From Alteromonas sp. MMG017 (GTDB lineage: Bacteria > Pseudomonadota > Gammaproteobacteria > Enterobacterales > Alteromonadaceae), in contig NZ_JAGJDY010000004.1 of NCBI RefSeq assembly GCF_018100795.1, positions 124,001 through 188,000 on the forward strand: 64,000 nucleotides of DNA, read 5' to 3'. Shown one piece after another: positions 26,703 to 36,130 of this stretch. Below the pieces are notes generated by a model. The model was not told the DNA's origin and made no database searches. It saw nothing but the letters and a program-made list of their open reading frames with translations. The position numbers and the translations under genes are program-made. Within the stretch, counting starts at the first letter, position 1. Every line of letters begins with the position of its first letter.

Positions 26703-28532
26703 TTGTATTCCTTTTTCACCCGTTGCAGCATTATATTTTTTTGTACCGTAACGCTAGCTTACGCTAACGATGCGTCTCAACATATAAATAACCTTGCATC
26801 GCACAGCGTGTGGAAGCAGTTATTACATGCTGAGCAAACAGCGGTAACACTAAACCACAATGGCAGTCACTTCTATTTAGCCGAAAATGGCTTTGAAGAT
26901 CCACTTTCAGAACTTGAAGCGACTATTCACGCCTTTTCGCAAACCCCAAAACGCCAATGCCAATTTCCCGCACGTAAGCGTTTTATCGAAAAACATATAC
27001 CCTCGATTAGCTTCCCTGACGTGGCATGCCCAAAGTATCAAGAATACTTAAATGCATTCTCTACCCACAGCGCCAGCCTTATTTTTGCTTCCGGTTACTT
27101 AGGTAACCCAGCGTCGATGTTTGGCCATGTATTTTTAAAGTTTAATGGTGAGTCAGCAGAAGGATTACTCGATAACACCTTCTCTTACGGGGCCAAAGTT
27201 CCCGATAGTGAAAACAAGTTGGTTTACATTACCAAAGGCATCTTGGGCGGGTATCAAGGTAAGTTCTCTAATCAGCAATACCATCATCATCATTTAACCT
27301 ACAGTGAAACTGAGCTTCGCGATATGTGGGAATATAAACTTGCCCTATCGCAAGACGATATTCAATTTCTACTCGCCCATTTATGGGAGTTAGAAAATGC
27401 CACCATGACCTATTACTTCTTTGAGCAAAACTGTGCCTATCAATTGGCAAAGTTACTCAGCTTAGTGTTCGATGAACCCCTGATTGCCCCCAACAAGGTT
27501 TGGGTAATGCCGTTTGATTTAGTGGTAATGATGCAGCGCCATCAGGGCAGCCGGCCCATGTTTAATGAAGTTATCTACCATGGTTCGCGTCAACAAACAC
27601 TTTACGATCGCTGGCAGCAATTAACCAGCAAGGAACAGCAAACCTTACTGCAAATTCTAGAAAGTGCACCTAAAGACACACAAGTTAAGCTTGCTGCTTT
27701 AGGTGACGCATCGGCAATACGGGTTATTGATACCCTTTACGACTATTTTGCTTTTATAGAACAAAAAGAAGACGACCTCACAGACATACAACAAGCACAA
27801 AAGCGGCAAGCCATGATAAAACGATTTGCTATGGCACCCGTTAAACCAAACTGGAAAAGCGTAGATAGACGCCCTCCTCATGAGGCACAAGATACCACGC
27901 GTATTGGCCTTGGTTTATACGACACACCATCAGGCAACGTGGCGGGTGAGTTGAACTTTAGGGCCAATTATTACGACCTGCTCACGCTGAATGCGGGGCG
28001 AATTCCTTACTCTGAGCTAACCACCTTTAATGTGCGTCTTCGTTACCTAGAGGGTGAAGGGTTAGCAGTAAAAGAGTTTACACCGGTACGAATTATTAAC
28101 CTTAATGCGTCTGAATCTGGATTGCCACTTGATAGCAATTGGGCTTGGAAACTGGCCTTTGGCTACAGAGAACAAGCTAACAACTGCACCCAGTGCGGCG
28201 CAGGTTATATCGACAGTTTTATTGGGAAGTCTTGGGCCTTTCGTCACAACCTTGTAGGTTATGCCGCGCTCAGCACTTCTATTACCAGCTCTAATCTGAA
28301 TGGCGGCTTTATCGCTGTGGGTTCAGAAGTGGGAGGCGTAGCACATGTTACGTCTGAAATAGCAATGTCATTGGCAGTAGGACAACAATGGTTTGTGAAC
28401 CAGCCATCGAAGGATCAACATTACCTCTCTATTACCGCGCGATATGCAATTAATCAACGCTGGGACGTGAGAGCCAATATTGATAACAAGCATGGTACTG
28501 ACTTCGGCTTGCTCATTTCACATTATTACTAA
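26703..28532 (+). CDS. DUF4105 envelope protein with C-terminal barrel-like domain
   Basis: An exported protein of 609 residues. The start is a TTG with AGGAAG 5 nt upstream, giving a clean signal peptide ending near TLAYA. The DUF4105 (Lnb N-terminal-like) region lies at about residues 120-270. It has conserved ASGYLGNPASMFGHVFLKF and a cysteine in FFEQNCAYQL; this fold is NlpC/P60-like, so Cys and His may be catalytic. The last 200 residues look like antiparallel beta strands (…YLSITARYAIN.RWDVRANIDN). A DUF3015 gene follows 22 bp downstream. The pair is often found together in marine gammaproteobacteria; its function is not established. Confidence 0.75.
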   Translation: MYSFFTRCSIIFFCTVTLAYANDASQHINNLASHSVWKQLLHAEQTAVTLNHNGSHFYLAENGFEDPLSELEATIHAFSQTPKRQCQFPARKRFIEKHIPSISFPDVACPKYQEYLNAFSTHSASLIFASGYLGNPASMFGHVFLKFNGESAEGLLDNTFSYGAKVPDSENKLVYITKGILGGYQGKFSNQQYHHHHLTYSETELRDMWEYKLALSQDDIQFLLAHLWELENATMTYYFFEQNCAYQLAKLLSLVFDEPLIAPNKVWVMPFDLVVMMQRHQGSRPMFNEVIYHGSRQQTLYDRWQQLTSKEQQTLLQILESAPKDTQVKLAALGDASAIRVIDTLYDYFAFIEQKEDDLTDIQQAQKRQAMIKRFAMAPVKPNWKSVDRRPPHEAQDTTRIGLGLYDTPSGNVAGELNFRANYYDLLTLNAGRIPYSELTTFNVRLRYLEGEGLAVKEFTPVRIINLNASESGLPLDSNWAWKLAFGYREQANNCTQCGAGYIDSFIGKSWAFRHNLVGYAALSTSITSSNLNGGFIAVGSEVGGVAHVTSEIAMSLAVGQQWFVNQPSKDQHYLSITARYAINQRWDVRANIDNKHGTDFGLLISHYY

Positions 28533-28554
28533 TAACAATCAGAGGAATATAACA

Positions 28555-29001
28555 ATGTTTAAAAAACTAACGCTTGCTGCACTTCTTACAACTACCGCCA
28601 TTGCTGGAAACGTATCGGCAGACGATAACATCAACCCGTGGAAACAATGTGGTATTGGCGCCATGATTTTTGATGACAATGGCACAGCTGCTGCACTTTC
28701 AAACATCATTTGGGATTTAGGCACCACTGCGGTTTCTTCAAAAGTATCATCTGCTGATTCTTGTGAAGGTAAAATGGCGACTGCGGCTGTATTTATTCAA
28801 AATAACTTTAACAACGTTATTGAAGAAACTAGCCAAGGTTCTGGCGCGCACCTAACGGCAATGCTTGATATTTTAGACGTAAACGAAGCGGCACGTGCTG
28901 ATGTTGTTACTGCTGTTCGTGCTGAAATGGCACTATCAGTTGCAGCAAATGAAGCAACTAGCCCAGAAGCTTTCTACAACGCAGTTGTAGCAAACATCTA
29001 A
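28555..29001 (+). CDS. DUF3015 exported protein
   Basis: A 148-residue protein with signal peptide MFKKLTLAALLTTTAIAGNVSA and mature start DDNINPWKQCGIGAMIF, the typical DUF3015 opening. Two cysteines (WKQCG and DSCEG) probably form a disulfide. The start at 28555 has AGAGGAA upstream and gives the signal peptide directly. It follows the DUF4105 gene closely and is probably in one operon. Its function is unknown. Confidence 0.8.
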   Translation: MFKKLTLAALLTTTAIAGNVSADDNINPWKQCGIGAMIFDDNGTAAALSNIIWDLGTTAVSSKVSSADSCEGKMATAAVFIQNNFNNVIEETSQGSGAHLTAMLDILDVNEAARADVVTAVRAEMALSVAANEATSPEAFYNAVVANI

Positions 29002-29094
29002 TTGTATGGGCAGTGGCTAAATTGCCGCTTGCGGGAATGCCACTGCCTTATATCGTTGTACTCTTTCATTAAGCTAAGTACAGATCTACGCTTC

Positions 29095-30195
29095 TTATTT
29101 TACTTCTTTAGCAATAGTCATAATACTTTGCCCTTGTTTTACTGAAGGCCCTGATAACCCATAGAGCGCAAAGCCGCTTTCAGGTGCAATCACGGTTTCT
29201 ACCGTATTGCCGAAATAGTCTTTTACTACCCCTAACGTATCGCCCTTTTTCAAAAATTGCCCAGCGGTAATTTCAGGAAACCATAAACCCGAAAAGTTAA
29301 CCGGCACCGAAAAAGTCCCTTCAAAGTAGCGACTGGCAGACACGCCCTTCGAGGTAAGCTCCGCTTTACTATTGTTAACAGTCGAAGGTGAAGTAATACC
29401 CAAAATACGAGTGGCCTCTTCAAGCCCTTTTACCATCGCGTTTACGTGTTCTTCTTTTTTCGAACCGTTTTCACCAATCTCGACCAAAATGGTTGGGGCA
29501 CCATGGGCTACCGCTTGGCGATTTAGCGAACGGCGGGTATCTACTTGTTTTTGTGTATTCATTTTGTAAGTCACGATATTCGGGAATTGAAACCCTTCTG
29601 CCACCATCATGGCTTGTTCGTAGTCACTTGAAAGCGGACCACCATACACCCCCACAAAACCAGCTAGCCATTCAGCGCCATCACCACTATGAAGGTCGAT
29701 AACAAAGTCGGCTTTTGCAATAACGTGGTTCGATAGGTTCCACGCTATTTGCTCAGTCTGCGTTCCATCCTCCTTGCCAGGAAAACTTCTATTAAGGTTC
29801 TTTCTATCATGGGGGTTTACGTAAATACTTTTCTCTTCAAACGCAGGAATGTGCGCCACACGCACCGCAATAATAGTGCCGGCTAACGTGCTAGGGTCGA
29901 TGTTCGCCAGCCATTTTTCAGTGGCTAAAATTGAGTTATATTCATAGCCATGAACACCAGCGATGGTCGCAAGTACAGGCCCTGATTTAACCCCGTTAAT
30001 AACGGTTACGGGAATAAAGGTTGCAGGTTCTGCGCTGTTATTTCCACCAGCCCCCACAGGAATACGAATGTTTTCTCGGCTACCTTCGGCCACTAAAGTG
30101 CCTGCAACGCTTATGTCTTTTGCGCTTGCCCCGTGACCAGCCAATAAAATACAAATAGAGAAAACACTGATCCAAGAATACTTTTTAACATTCAT
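29095..30195 (-). CDS. Exported succinylglutamate desuccinylase/aspartoacylase-like protein
   Basis: A zinc carboxypeptidase-type (M14-like) fold with GVHGYEYNSIL and DLHSGDGAEW segments that contain the expected zinc-binding His-x-x-Glu and His residues. The last 80 residues look like a beta-rich lipoyl-type domain (KKGDTLGVVKDYFG). The signal peptide MNVKKYSWISVFSICILLAGHGASA starts at 30195, where TAGGTA precedes the ATG; longer frames would bury it. A periplasmic location is unusual for this mostly cytosolic family. It probably cleaves an N-acyl or amide bond of a small amino-acid derivative; substrate unknown. Confidence 0.75.
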   Translation of the reverse strand: MNVKKYSWISVFSICILLAGHGASAKDISVAGTLVAEGSRENIRIPVGAGGNNSAEPATFIPVTVINGVKSGPVLATIAGVHGYEYNSILATEKWLANIDPSTLAGTIIAVRVAHIPAFEEKSIYVNPHDRKNLNRSFPGKEDGTQTEQIAWNLSNHVIAKADFVIDLHSGDGAEWLAGFVGVYGGPLSSDYEQAMMVAEGFQFPNIVTYKMNTQKQVDTRRSLNRQAVAHGAPTILVEIGENGSKKEEHVNAMVKGLEEATRILGITSPSTVNNSKAELTSKGVSASRYFEGTFSVPVNFSGLWFPEITAGQFLKKGDTLGVVKDYFGNTVETVIAPESGFALYGLSGPSVKQGQSIMTIAKEVK

Positions 30196-30589
30196 ATTTT
30201 TACCTAAATTTTGATATAAAACGGATTGTTTTTGTAACGCTATAACATTGCTGTTTAAGCAATTATACACTGCCCTGTGCTGGCTTAAATGATTAATTTA
30301 GTGAGGGGTATTGCCGTAAGTAAAAACAACGTATGGGATGAATATTTTTTTGTATTTTACGTTCTGACATTGCTTAGCTTTGACTTACGTTGCTATGGCT
30401 TATCGAGCTTTGGTTTACGGAGCTTTGGTTTATGGAGAGATGGCTTCTATTGAGAGGGAATTGCTTGAGAGGGTATAACGCATCGTTTGGCATGCGCTTG
30501 CTTTTTAAAAGCTAAAGCGAGAGGTTCATAATAGCACGAAATAGTTGCGCCTTGATATTCTCAACAAGGCGCAACAAAAATTCGTGAAT
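30196..30589. other. Intergenic region, 394 bp, with a 15-bp tandem array
   Basis: Apart from the array at 30375-30449 I see no gene with a ribosome site and no clear terminator. The efpL gene ends at 30590, so its 3' end abuts this region. Confidence 0.45.
30375..30449. repeat. Degenerate 15-bp tandem repeat, about 5 units
   Basis: Units run without gaps: TAGCTTTGACTTACG, TTGCTATGGCTTATC, GAGCTTTGGTTTACG, GAGCTTTGGTTTATG, GAGAGATGGCTTCTA. Units 3 and 4 differ at one base. The array lies outside any called gene. One frame would read as an SFGLR-type pentapeptide repeat, but no start with a ribosome site supports translation. Confidence 0.65.
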
Positions 30590-31156
30590 CTATGCGCGAC
30601 TTTGGAATTTACGCTCTTCGGTATTTACCTTTATCCACTCACCGGTACTGATGTACTCAGGCACTTGAACCACTAGACCAGTCGATAAAGTAGCAGGCTT
30701 AGTGCGCGAGGTTGCAGAGGCACCTTTAATAGAAGGATCGGTTTCAGTCACTTCAAGCTCTACACTCATCGGCAAATCTAGCGCCACTGGCACATCGCTT
30801 ACAATTAACACCTGAATAGACTCGGTCTTTTCATTAATAAACAAAGCTTCATCAGCAATGCTTTCTTTATTTAGGTGGTACGGCGTGTAATCTTCGTTAT
30901 CGAGGAATACATACTCGTCGCCATCAATGTAAGAAAACATCACAGGGCGACGTACTAGATCAGCCATTTCTAGCATGTCTGAATCTTTGAATGTTTCATC
31001 AAACTTAGCGCCGCTAACCACGTCGTACATACGCATGCGATAAATACTACCACCCGCACGGCCCTGAGGTACTGAACGTTCGATGTCTCTAACAATACAT
31101 GTTTTGCCACCATAAACGATGGTGTGATTCTTTTTAATTTCACTTGCCTTTGGCAT
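30590..31156 (-). CDS. efpL: EfpL (YeiP), elongation-factor-P-like protein
   Basis: A three-domain EF-P paralogue of 188 residues that helps ribosomes through polyproline and other difficult motifs. The tip loop reads [10 protein letters not shown] with Arg33 where EF-P has its modified lysine, the mark of the EfpL subfamily, which works without lysine modification. The N-terminal KOW-like domain and two OB domains are complete, with the C-terminal [15 protein letters not shown] segment. It is divergent from the esterase gene. Confidence 0.93.
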   Translation of the reverse strand: MPKASEIKKNHTIVYGGKTCIVRDIERSVPQGRAGGSIYRMRMYDVVSGAKFDETFKDSDMLEMADLVRRPVMFSYIDGDEYVFLDNEDYTPYHLNKESIADEALFINEKTESIQVLIVSDVPVALDLPMSVELEVTETDPSIKGASATSRTKPATLSTGLVVQVPEYISTGEWIKVNTEERKFQSRA

Positions 31157-31301
31157 GGTCTTACCCTGTTATTAATGGCCTTTAACGATTGGCAGGCCAC
31201 GTTAATTTATCGCCCTATCTTCCGGTAATTGAGTGTTATAGTCAAAACTATAAACAGTCATAAAATTAATAAATCTATACTTTTAGGCAAAGGAATTCAC
31301 A

Positions 31302-32159
31302 ATGCCAAAAATAATTACATTTGTGTTACTTCTAACGATTGGTTTTTCCCTTAAAGCTGAAGAGTCTAATTCATTTACGCAGACTTACGCAGTAGCCTCT
31401 ACCATCATGGACGAGGATAGGCTCTATCATGTATACCTTCCACCTTCATATTACGATAGCAAACAGCGCAGATTTCCCGTTGTATATGTACTCGATGGTG
31501 ATATTCATCGAACCAGAGCCATTGCCGGCATGCTTGAAGGCTTAAGTACTCAGACATTAGAGCAGCAAGTTGAACAGGCTATTGTGGTAGCGGTACCTAA
31601 CAGTGCATCGGCAATAAGAGAGCGAGATCTTACCCCAACCAATGTTAACTGGGAATTCAATGGCCGCTTATTGGAAGCCTTCCAAGGGATTGGAAACGCA
31701 GATAATTATTTACGCTTTTTTCAAAGTGAGTTAATTCCACAAATAGACGGAAAATTCAGAACATCTAATAAGCGAATACTGGTCGGAGAGTCTTTCGGTG
31801 GGCTGTTTGCTGCATACGCGCTGTTAAATAGGCCAGGGGTATTCACTCACTACCTTATTATTGATGCCACTTATTTGTGGGACAATAACTATTTAAATCG
31901 CACGCTAACTAACAAGCTTGCACAGGGGAAACAGCCTGAGGGGAACGTGGTTTTTACCTTTGCTAATAACGCCGAATTTGGCGAGATTGGCGAAACAAAC
32001 TTAGCGTGGGGATATCAGTTTTTCGATAAATTGGACGCCATTCAATCTGACGAACTCACACTGCAGAAACGTTACTTTGACGATGAGTCTCACGGCACAG
32101 TTGCATTACCCAGTTGGTATTATGGGTTTAAAGCGTTACTCAAAACCCACCCCGATTAA
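31302..32159 (+). CDS. Exported esterase, esterase D/PF00756 family
   Basis: An alpha/beta hydrolase of 285 residues with a signal peptide (…LTIGFSLKAEE). It has the Asp-rich strand FPVVYVLDGD, nucleophile elbow GESFGG (Ser in GESFGG) and a late histidine in DDESHGTV. The family includes acyl esterases, feruloyl esterases and siderophore esterases such as IroE/Fes. No siderophore genes are adjacent, so the substrate is unknown. AAAGGA precedes the ATG by 7 nt. Confidence 0.8.
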   Translation: MPKIITFVLLLTIGFSLKAEESNSFTQTYAVASTIMDEDRLYHVYLPPSYYDSKQRRFPVVYVLDGDIHRTRAIAGMLEGLSTQTLEQQVEQAIVVAVPNSASAIRERDLTPTNVNWEFNGRLLEAFQGIGNADNYLRFFQSELIPQIDGKFRTSNKRILVGESFGGLFAAYALLNRPGVFTHYLIIDATYLWDNNYLNRTLTNKLAQGKQPEGNVVFTFANNAEFGEIGETNLAWGYQFFDKLDAIQSDELTLQKRYFDDESHGTVALPSWYYGFKALLKTHPD

Positions 32160-32168
32160 GCTGAAGCA

Positions 32169-32582
32169 CTATTTAAGATTTAGCCCTTGATTCAACCCTA
32201 GTTCTTTTTGTTTTTTCTTAGTCAGCCCTAGGGACACAAGTCGATAAGACTCGTTTAGATAATAGCTAAGCTCTTCGTTGAGATCTTCTACACTTAGTTC
32301 AACGCCCCCTTTAAGCTGGTCGGCATCGCTTGCAAATTGCTGGATCCATTTCATGCCCCGAGATGCAAAATAAGGCGCGGGGCGATATCCAGGTTTCTCA
32401 CTCAAGAAATGGTAGTTAAGATCTGAGGCTTTAAAGATATACGCGGGCTCACCAGACTTACTCAAGCCGCCTATAGCAAATACTTTACCTCCCACCTTCC
32501 ACACATGGGAGTTATTCCATTGCATCACATAGGTTGTGGCCTTTAGGCTGCCACAATAATGATTAAACTCATCGTAGGTCAC
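32169..32582 (-). CDS. MmcQ/YjbR-family protein
   Basis: A 137-residue cytoplasmic protein. MTYDEFNHYCGSLKATTYVMQWNNSHVWKVGGKVFAI matches the MmcQ/YjbR start, and the C-terminal half has the usual PGYRPAPYFA..KWI pattern. The family adopts a CyaY-like fold and is sometimes called DNA-binding, though its role is unclear. The start is a GTG at 32582. It is the last of three minus-strand genes and is convergent with the esterase. Confidence 0.8.
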   Translation of the reverse strand: MTYDEFNHYCGSLKATTYVMQWNNSHVWKVGGKVFAIGGLSKSGEPAYIFKASDLNYHFLSEKPGYRPAPYFASRGMKWIQQFASDADQLKGGVELSVEDLNEELSYYLNESYRLVSLGLTKKKQKELGLNQGLNLK

Positions 32583-32659
32583 TGCTCTACTCTTTATGTT
32601 ATGGGTCTCGTTTTTATGAATCTCGCCCTTCTTAACTCATACCTTTCATATCAACTTTT

Positions 32660-33163
32660 TCATTCAGCATGCGTCGTATTTTTCGTGTACATCGTTTTTG
32701 TGCCGTTAAAACTATCATACAGGGCTTGATGACTTTGCTTAGAAAAGGTATCCGTTCTATTTTCATATTCCTTTATCCAGTCTATCAACATATCTAAATT
32801 CGCATCTTGCGCTTGCTTAGACTCATATTTATGCGGCTCCCAAGGGCGCGCCTTAGCGTTTTCAACACAAAGGGTTATGGGTAAATTTAAGAATATAAGT
32901 TCCTCGGCATAAGGCAGTACTTCAGCGAGCAAATCGGAATAACACCCTTCAATAACCCACGATGTATTGTCAGTTAAGAAACTATCTATAAGCACTGTCG
33001 ACTCACTGATAGGCATACGACTAGGTGGGCTTGTGGCCGAATTTGAGGGCGCCCAGGCCACCGAGTCTAAATCTAAATGCGCGATGTGGTGAACCTTTAC
33101 CAAGTTCTTGGCCAAGGTCGACTTTCCTGAACCTGAATTACCAAATATCACTATTTTAGTCAT
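32660..33163 (-). CDS. P-loop NTPase, adenylate-kinase-like (topology-modulation type)
   Basis: A 167-residue small kinase fold with Walker A GNSGSGKST at residues about 8-16, followed by LAKNLVKVHHIAHLDLDSVAW. That layout fits FlaR/topology-modulation-like AAA proteins, which resemble adenylate or shikimate kinases. The second half has WVIEGCYSDLLAEVLPYAEELIFLNLP. No substrate can be named. It lies 24 bp after the MAPEG gene. Confidence 0.7.
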   Translation of the reverse strand: MTKIVIFGNSGSGKSTLAKNLVKVHHIAHLDLDSVAWAPSNSATSPPSRMPISESTVLIDSFLTDNTSWVIEGCYSDLLAEVLPYAEELIFLNLPITLCVENAKARPWEPHKYESKQAQDANLDMLIDWIKEYENRTDTFSKQSHQALYDSFNGTKTMYTKNTTHAE

Positions 33164-33187
33164 AAGCAGCCTTATTGTGTCTTAGCG

Positions 33188-33598
33188 CTAGCTTTTTACT
33201 ACTAGCATTTCAGCAACAAAAATACTCCACATTGCTAGAACAGCCAGAAAGTTAAGCATAAAAACAATGCCTCGCAATTTTATGTTCGACGTCATAATTT
33301 GCACAGCGCTATGTACTATTCGCCCTACAACAAAGACCCAAGCAAGAGCTACATAAATGGGTTGTAACTCAAGCCCTTTCACTATTAATACAACGCAAAT
33401 GACATGAAAAAATAACGGCCACTCGAATTGGTTACTTAAATTAGCGCTGATTTTAGATTGAATAGCATCGAATGGACTCGAGCCATCGTCATTGCGGCCT
33501 AATCCCCACACCTTAGGCGCTCTTACGAAAGTTAAAAGCATATAAAAGAATGTACATAATAAAACGTGAGCAAACATAGGCACTACTAGGCTATCCAT
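33188..33598 (-). CDS. MAPEG-family integral membrane protein
   Basis: A 136-residue protein with four hydrophobic segments and the MAPEG pattern NQFEWPLFFHVICV near residue 65, including an Asn and Glu that contact glutathione in known members. The family contains glutathione transferases and peroxidases of membranes as well as many uncharacterised bacterial proteins. It appears first in a three-gene cluster with the P-loop kinase and MmcQ protein; no functional link is apparent. Confidence 0.75.
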   Translation of the reverse strand: MDSLVVPMFAHVLLCTFFYMLLTFVRAPKVWGLGRNDDGSSPFDAIQSKISANLSNQFEWPLFFHVICVVLIVKGLELQPIYVALAWVFVVGRIVHSAVQIMTSNIKLRGIVFMLNFLAVLAMWSIFVAEMLVVKS

Positions 33599-33879
33599 TA
33601 GCTAATACTCCCGTTATTTTTTTGGTCTTTTCGCCACGCCATGAAAATGCGTAGGGCTACCATGCATTGTTGGGCCCATTTGAAAATCGACATCGATAAT
33701 CTCCCCCCTGCCTACCTAGTGAATTCAGGTACTTTTCAACACCGTCGACAGTAATCCCTGTTAAAAAACCACTTCTCTTAGCGTCTGACGAATTTATAAT
33801 TTTATATTCCCACATAAATTTCATTTTTATTAAGTGCGCGATAATTCTTTTGCAAGGTTGGAGCTTTGGCCTGCTGCTA

Positions 33880-35790
33880 TTATTGTTTAGTGTTGATGTA
33901 TCGCTCGACCCGCTTTTCTAACGCATCCAAAGGCAATGCGCCAGCACCCAGTACGCTTGAATGGAAGTCGCGAATATCGAAGTTATCACCTAACTTCGCT
34001 TGCGCTTTTTCACGTAATTCCAGTATTTTTAGCATACCCATTTTGTATGAAAGCGCCTGCCCTGGGTTTACAAAATAACGCTCTACTTCCGTTTCAATAT
34101 CTTGTGGCGATAAGGGGGTATTGGTAACAAAATATTCTATAGCTTGTTCTCGCGTCCAGCGTTTGTAATGAATACCGGTATCGGTCACTAGACGAACCGC
34201 TCGCCAAAGCTCATTCTGCAAACGGCCAAAATTATGCAGTGGATTTTTATAAAAACCCATCTCAAACGCTAATTGTTCAGCATACAAGGCCCAGCCTTCT
34301 ATATAAGCCCCTACACCTAAATACTTCCTAAAGCGCGGCAGTCCATCGAGTTCTTGTGCCTGAGCAATTTGAAAATGATGGCCAGGTACACCTTCATGAT
34401 AAGTTATCGCTTTGAACACATACTTTTGAACACCTGTCATATCGGCCAAATTAGCATAGTAAATTCCCGGGTGGCTTCCATCTAAGCTAGGACGATTATA
34501 AAACGCAATAGACGTAGAATTTTCGCGCCAAGGCTCTACTCTACGCACTTCTAAATCCGCTTTTGGCAGTGTATGAAAATATTGTTCTGCTACGGCAAAA
34601 ATTTCATGGGTTTGCGCTTTTGCATCGGCTAAAAACGCGGCTCGGCCTTCGTCGTTGTTAGCATAAAAATTATTGGGGTCGGTGCGTATAAATTCAAAAA
34701 ACGCTTGTAGTGTTCCGGTAAATTCAACCTCATCCATTATCTGCTGCATCTGTTGATGAATGCGCGCTACTTCATTTAAACCAATTTCATGAATTTCTTC
34801 TGGTGTTAATGACAATGTGGTTTCAGCTTTTACTCGATTAGCGTAATAAGCATCGCCGTCAGGCAATGACCACACACCATCGTTGTTAGCTTGTAATGGC
34901 TTTTGCTGTTTCAACGTGGCAAATAAGCTGCTGTAGCCTCTTTTAAATGGCCCTTTAAGGGCGCTACTAACCTCTTCAAGCAATGCATTTTCTTTTGATT
35001 CCTCTAAATGCAGTGCGGCTAGTTTTTCTTTGAAGTCAGCATATAAGGGGTGAAGCTTGCTACTACTCGTAACCGGGGCATCTAAAGGTGCGCCTGTTAA
35101 CATAGCACTCACGTCGTTAATCATTGAATCAAACGAAAATGCAGGCGGTAACACACCAAAGGCTGCACGGTCTTTCATCCTCGTTACAATATCAGCCATG
35201 AGTGATTCAAAACCTATAAGCCTTTTTATATACGCCTGTGCACCAGCTTCATTCACAATGCGGTGATTATTTTTAAGCAATGTAATGGCTGAGGTGTATT
35301 GACCTCTAAACTGATCAACCACATAACTTTGCTTACGAAAAGCCGCATTTTCAATTTCGTTAGTTAGTTCTCGCTTAAACAAATCAAAATTCAATTTCCC
35401 TTCGTCGCTTAAGTCGCCGCGGTCGAATTCGGCAGTTAACTTCGCTAGGTCGACTTTTGTGTTTTCTAACTGCTTTTGAGCAAATACGTCAGAGGTATCG
35501 CTCCAGCTAGATTGCGCGCCATTATCAACCCCTAGGTAAGATTGGAAATTTGGGCTTTGTGCCACCAGCCTATCGAAACGCGCCTCTATAAACGCGACAA
35601 GACGCTTATCTTCGTGCTGTTTGGAGATTTCCGATTTATCTACAGTAGCTTGCTTTGCATGTTTTGGCGCATCTTCAGGAGCGGGGTTGCAGCCACTTAA
35701 CGAAATAATGCTCAACCCTACCGCACATACAGCCAATGCCACCGCACTTTTAGAAAGGGCTTTTGTAACGCTACATTTTCTTACCCGCAT
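33880..35790 (-). CDS. DUF885 lipoprotein, predicted metallopeptidase
   Basis: A 636-residue protein with a lipoprotein signal ending LSGC (Cys34). The C-terminal part has YHEGVPGHHFQIAQ (HExxxxH-type zinc site), followed by EGWALYAEQL with a third probable ligand. DUF885 proteins are related to M3/M32-like metallopeptidases and are common as lipoproteins in Alteromonadales. The ribosome site GGGAG lies upstream of the ATG. The substrate is unknown, probably peptides in the periplasm. Confidence 0.8.
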   Translation of the reverse strand: MRVRKCSVTKALSKSAVALAVCAVGLSIISLSGCNPAPEDAPKHAKQATVDKSEISKQHEDKRLVAFIEARFDRLVAQSPNFQSYLGVDNGAQSSWSDTSDVFAQKQLENTKVDLAKLTAEFDRGDLSDEGKLNFDLFKRELTNEIENAAFRKQSYVVDQFRGQYTSAITLLKNNHRIVNEAGAQAYIKRLIGFESLMADIVTRMKDRAAFGVLPPAFSFDSMINDVSAMLTGAPLDAPVTSSSKLHPLYADFKEKLAALHLEESKENALLEEVSSALKGPFKRGYSSLFATLKQQKPLQANNDGVWSLPDGDAYYANRVKAETTLSLTPEEIHEIGLNEVARIHQQMQQIMDEVEFTGTLQAFFEFIRTDPNNFYANNDEGRAAFLADAKAQTHEIFAVAEQYFHTLPKADLEVRRVEPWRENSTSIAFYNRPSLDGSHPGIYYANLADMTGVQKYVFKAITYHEGVPGHHFQIAQAQELDGLPRFRKYLGVGAYIEGWALYAEQLAFEMGFYKNPLHNFGRLQNELWRAVRLVTDTGIHYKRWTREQAIEYFVTNTPLSPQDIETEVERYFVNPGQALSYKMGMLKILELREKAQAKLGDNFDIRDFHSSVLGAGALPLDALEKRVERYINTKQ

Positions 35791-35957
35791 TCATTCCACT
35801 CCCTAAACATCAATATTTGTTATTTTTAATTTCACCTACGACATTAAATCAATCTAATTAGAATGGGTAATAATTTTACTTATTGCTAAAACTTGGAAGT
35901 GGAGCGTTCTCCAAGTGATGTTAACAGGTTTACTGAGCACTACCGTACGAGCTCGTT

Positions 35958-36065
35958 ATAGATGGTGTGCTAGGGCAATTGGAACCCTCCACAGCATGGA
36001 TGCTGTGGCGGAGCGCCCATGGATGGGTTTACCGCGTGTTCCGATTGCCCTAGCACACCATCTAT
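35958..36065. repeat. Nested palindromic intergenic repeat (REP/MITE-like)
   Basis: Two 28-bp arms (35958-35985 and 36038-36065) are inverted copies with 27 of 28 matches. Inside are two further hairpins: CCACAGCAT-GG-ATGCTGTGG (35989-36008) and CCCAT-GG-ATGGG (36016-36027). They share a CATGGATG centre. The structure is like the mobile palindromic repeats spread by RAYT-type transposases or by non-autonomous elements in marine gammaproteobacteria. Frames on either strand are by-products of the palindrome. Confidence 0.75.
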
Positions 36066-36095
36066 TAAGCGAAAAAAATGAACACCACAAAACCG

Positions 36096-36124
36096 TTGAC
36101 TTTTTATTCGGCAAATTAAATACT
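36096..36124 (+). promoter_or_regulatory. Candidate promoter of the attenuator RNA
   Basis: TTGACT (36096-36101), a 17-bp spacer and AATACT (36119-36124) give a fair sigma-70 promoter. The predicted start falls almost on the leader-peptide ATG at 36131, which would make the leader mRNA essentially leaderless. Another promoter further upstream is possible. Confidence 0.35.
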
Positions 36125-36130
36125 GCGGGT

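Noticed and set aside
29009..29047. GGCAGTGGC...GCCACTGCC as terminator of the DUF3015 gene
   Set aside because: The loop is 21 nt and no U-tract follows; it may be a hairpin but not a canonical terminator.
36078..36119. 13-codon frame MNTTKPLTFYSAN as the attenuator leader
   Set aside because: It stops before the hairpins and has no run of regulatory codons, unlike the frame starting at 36131.
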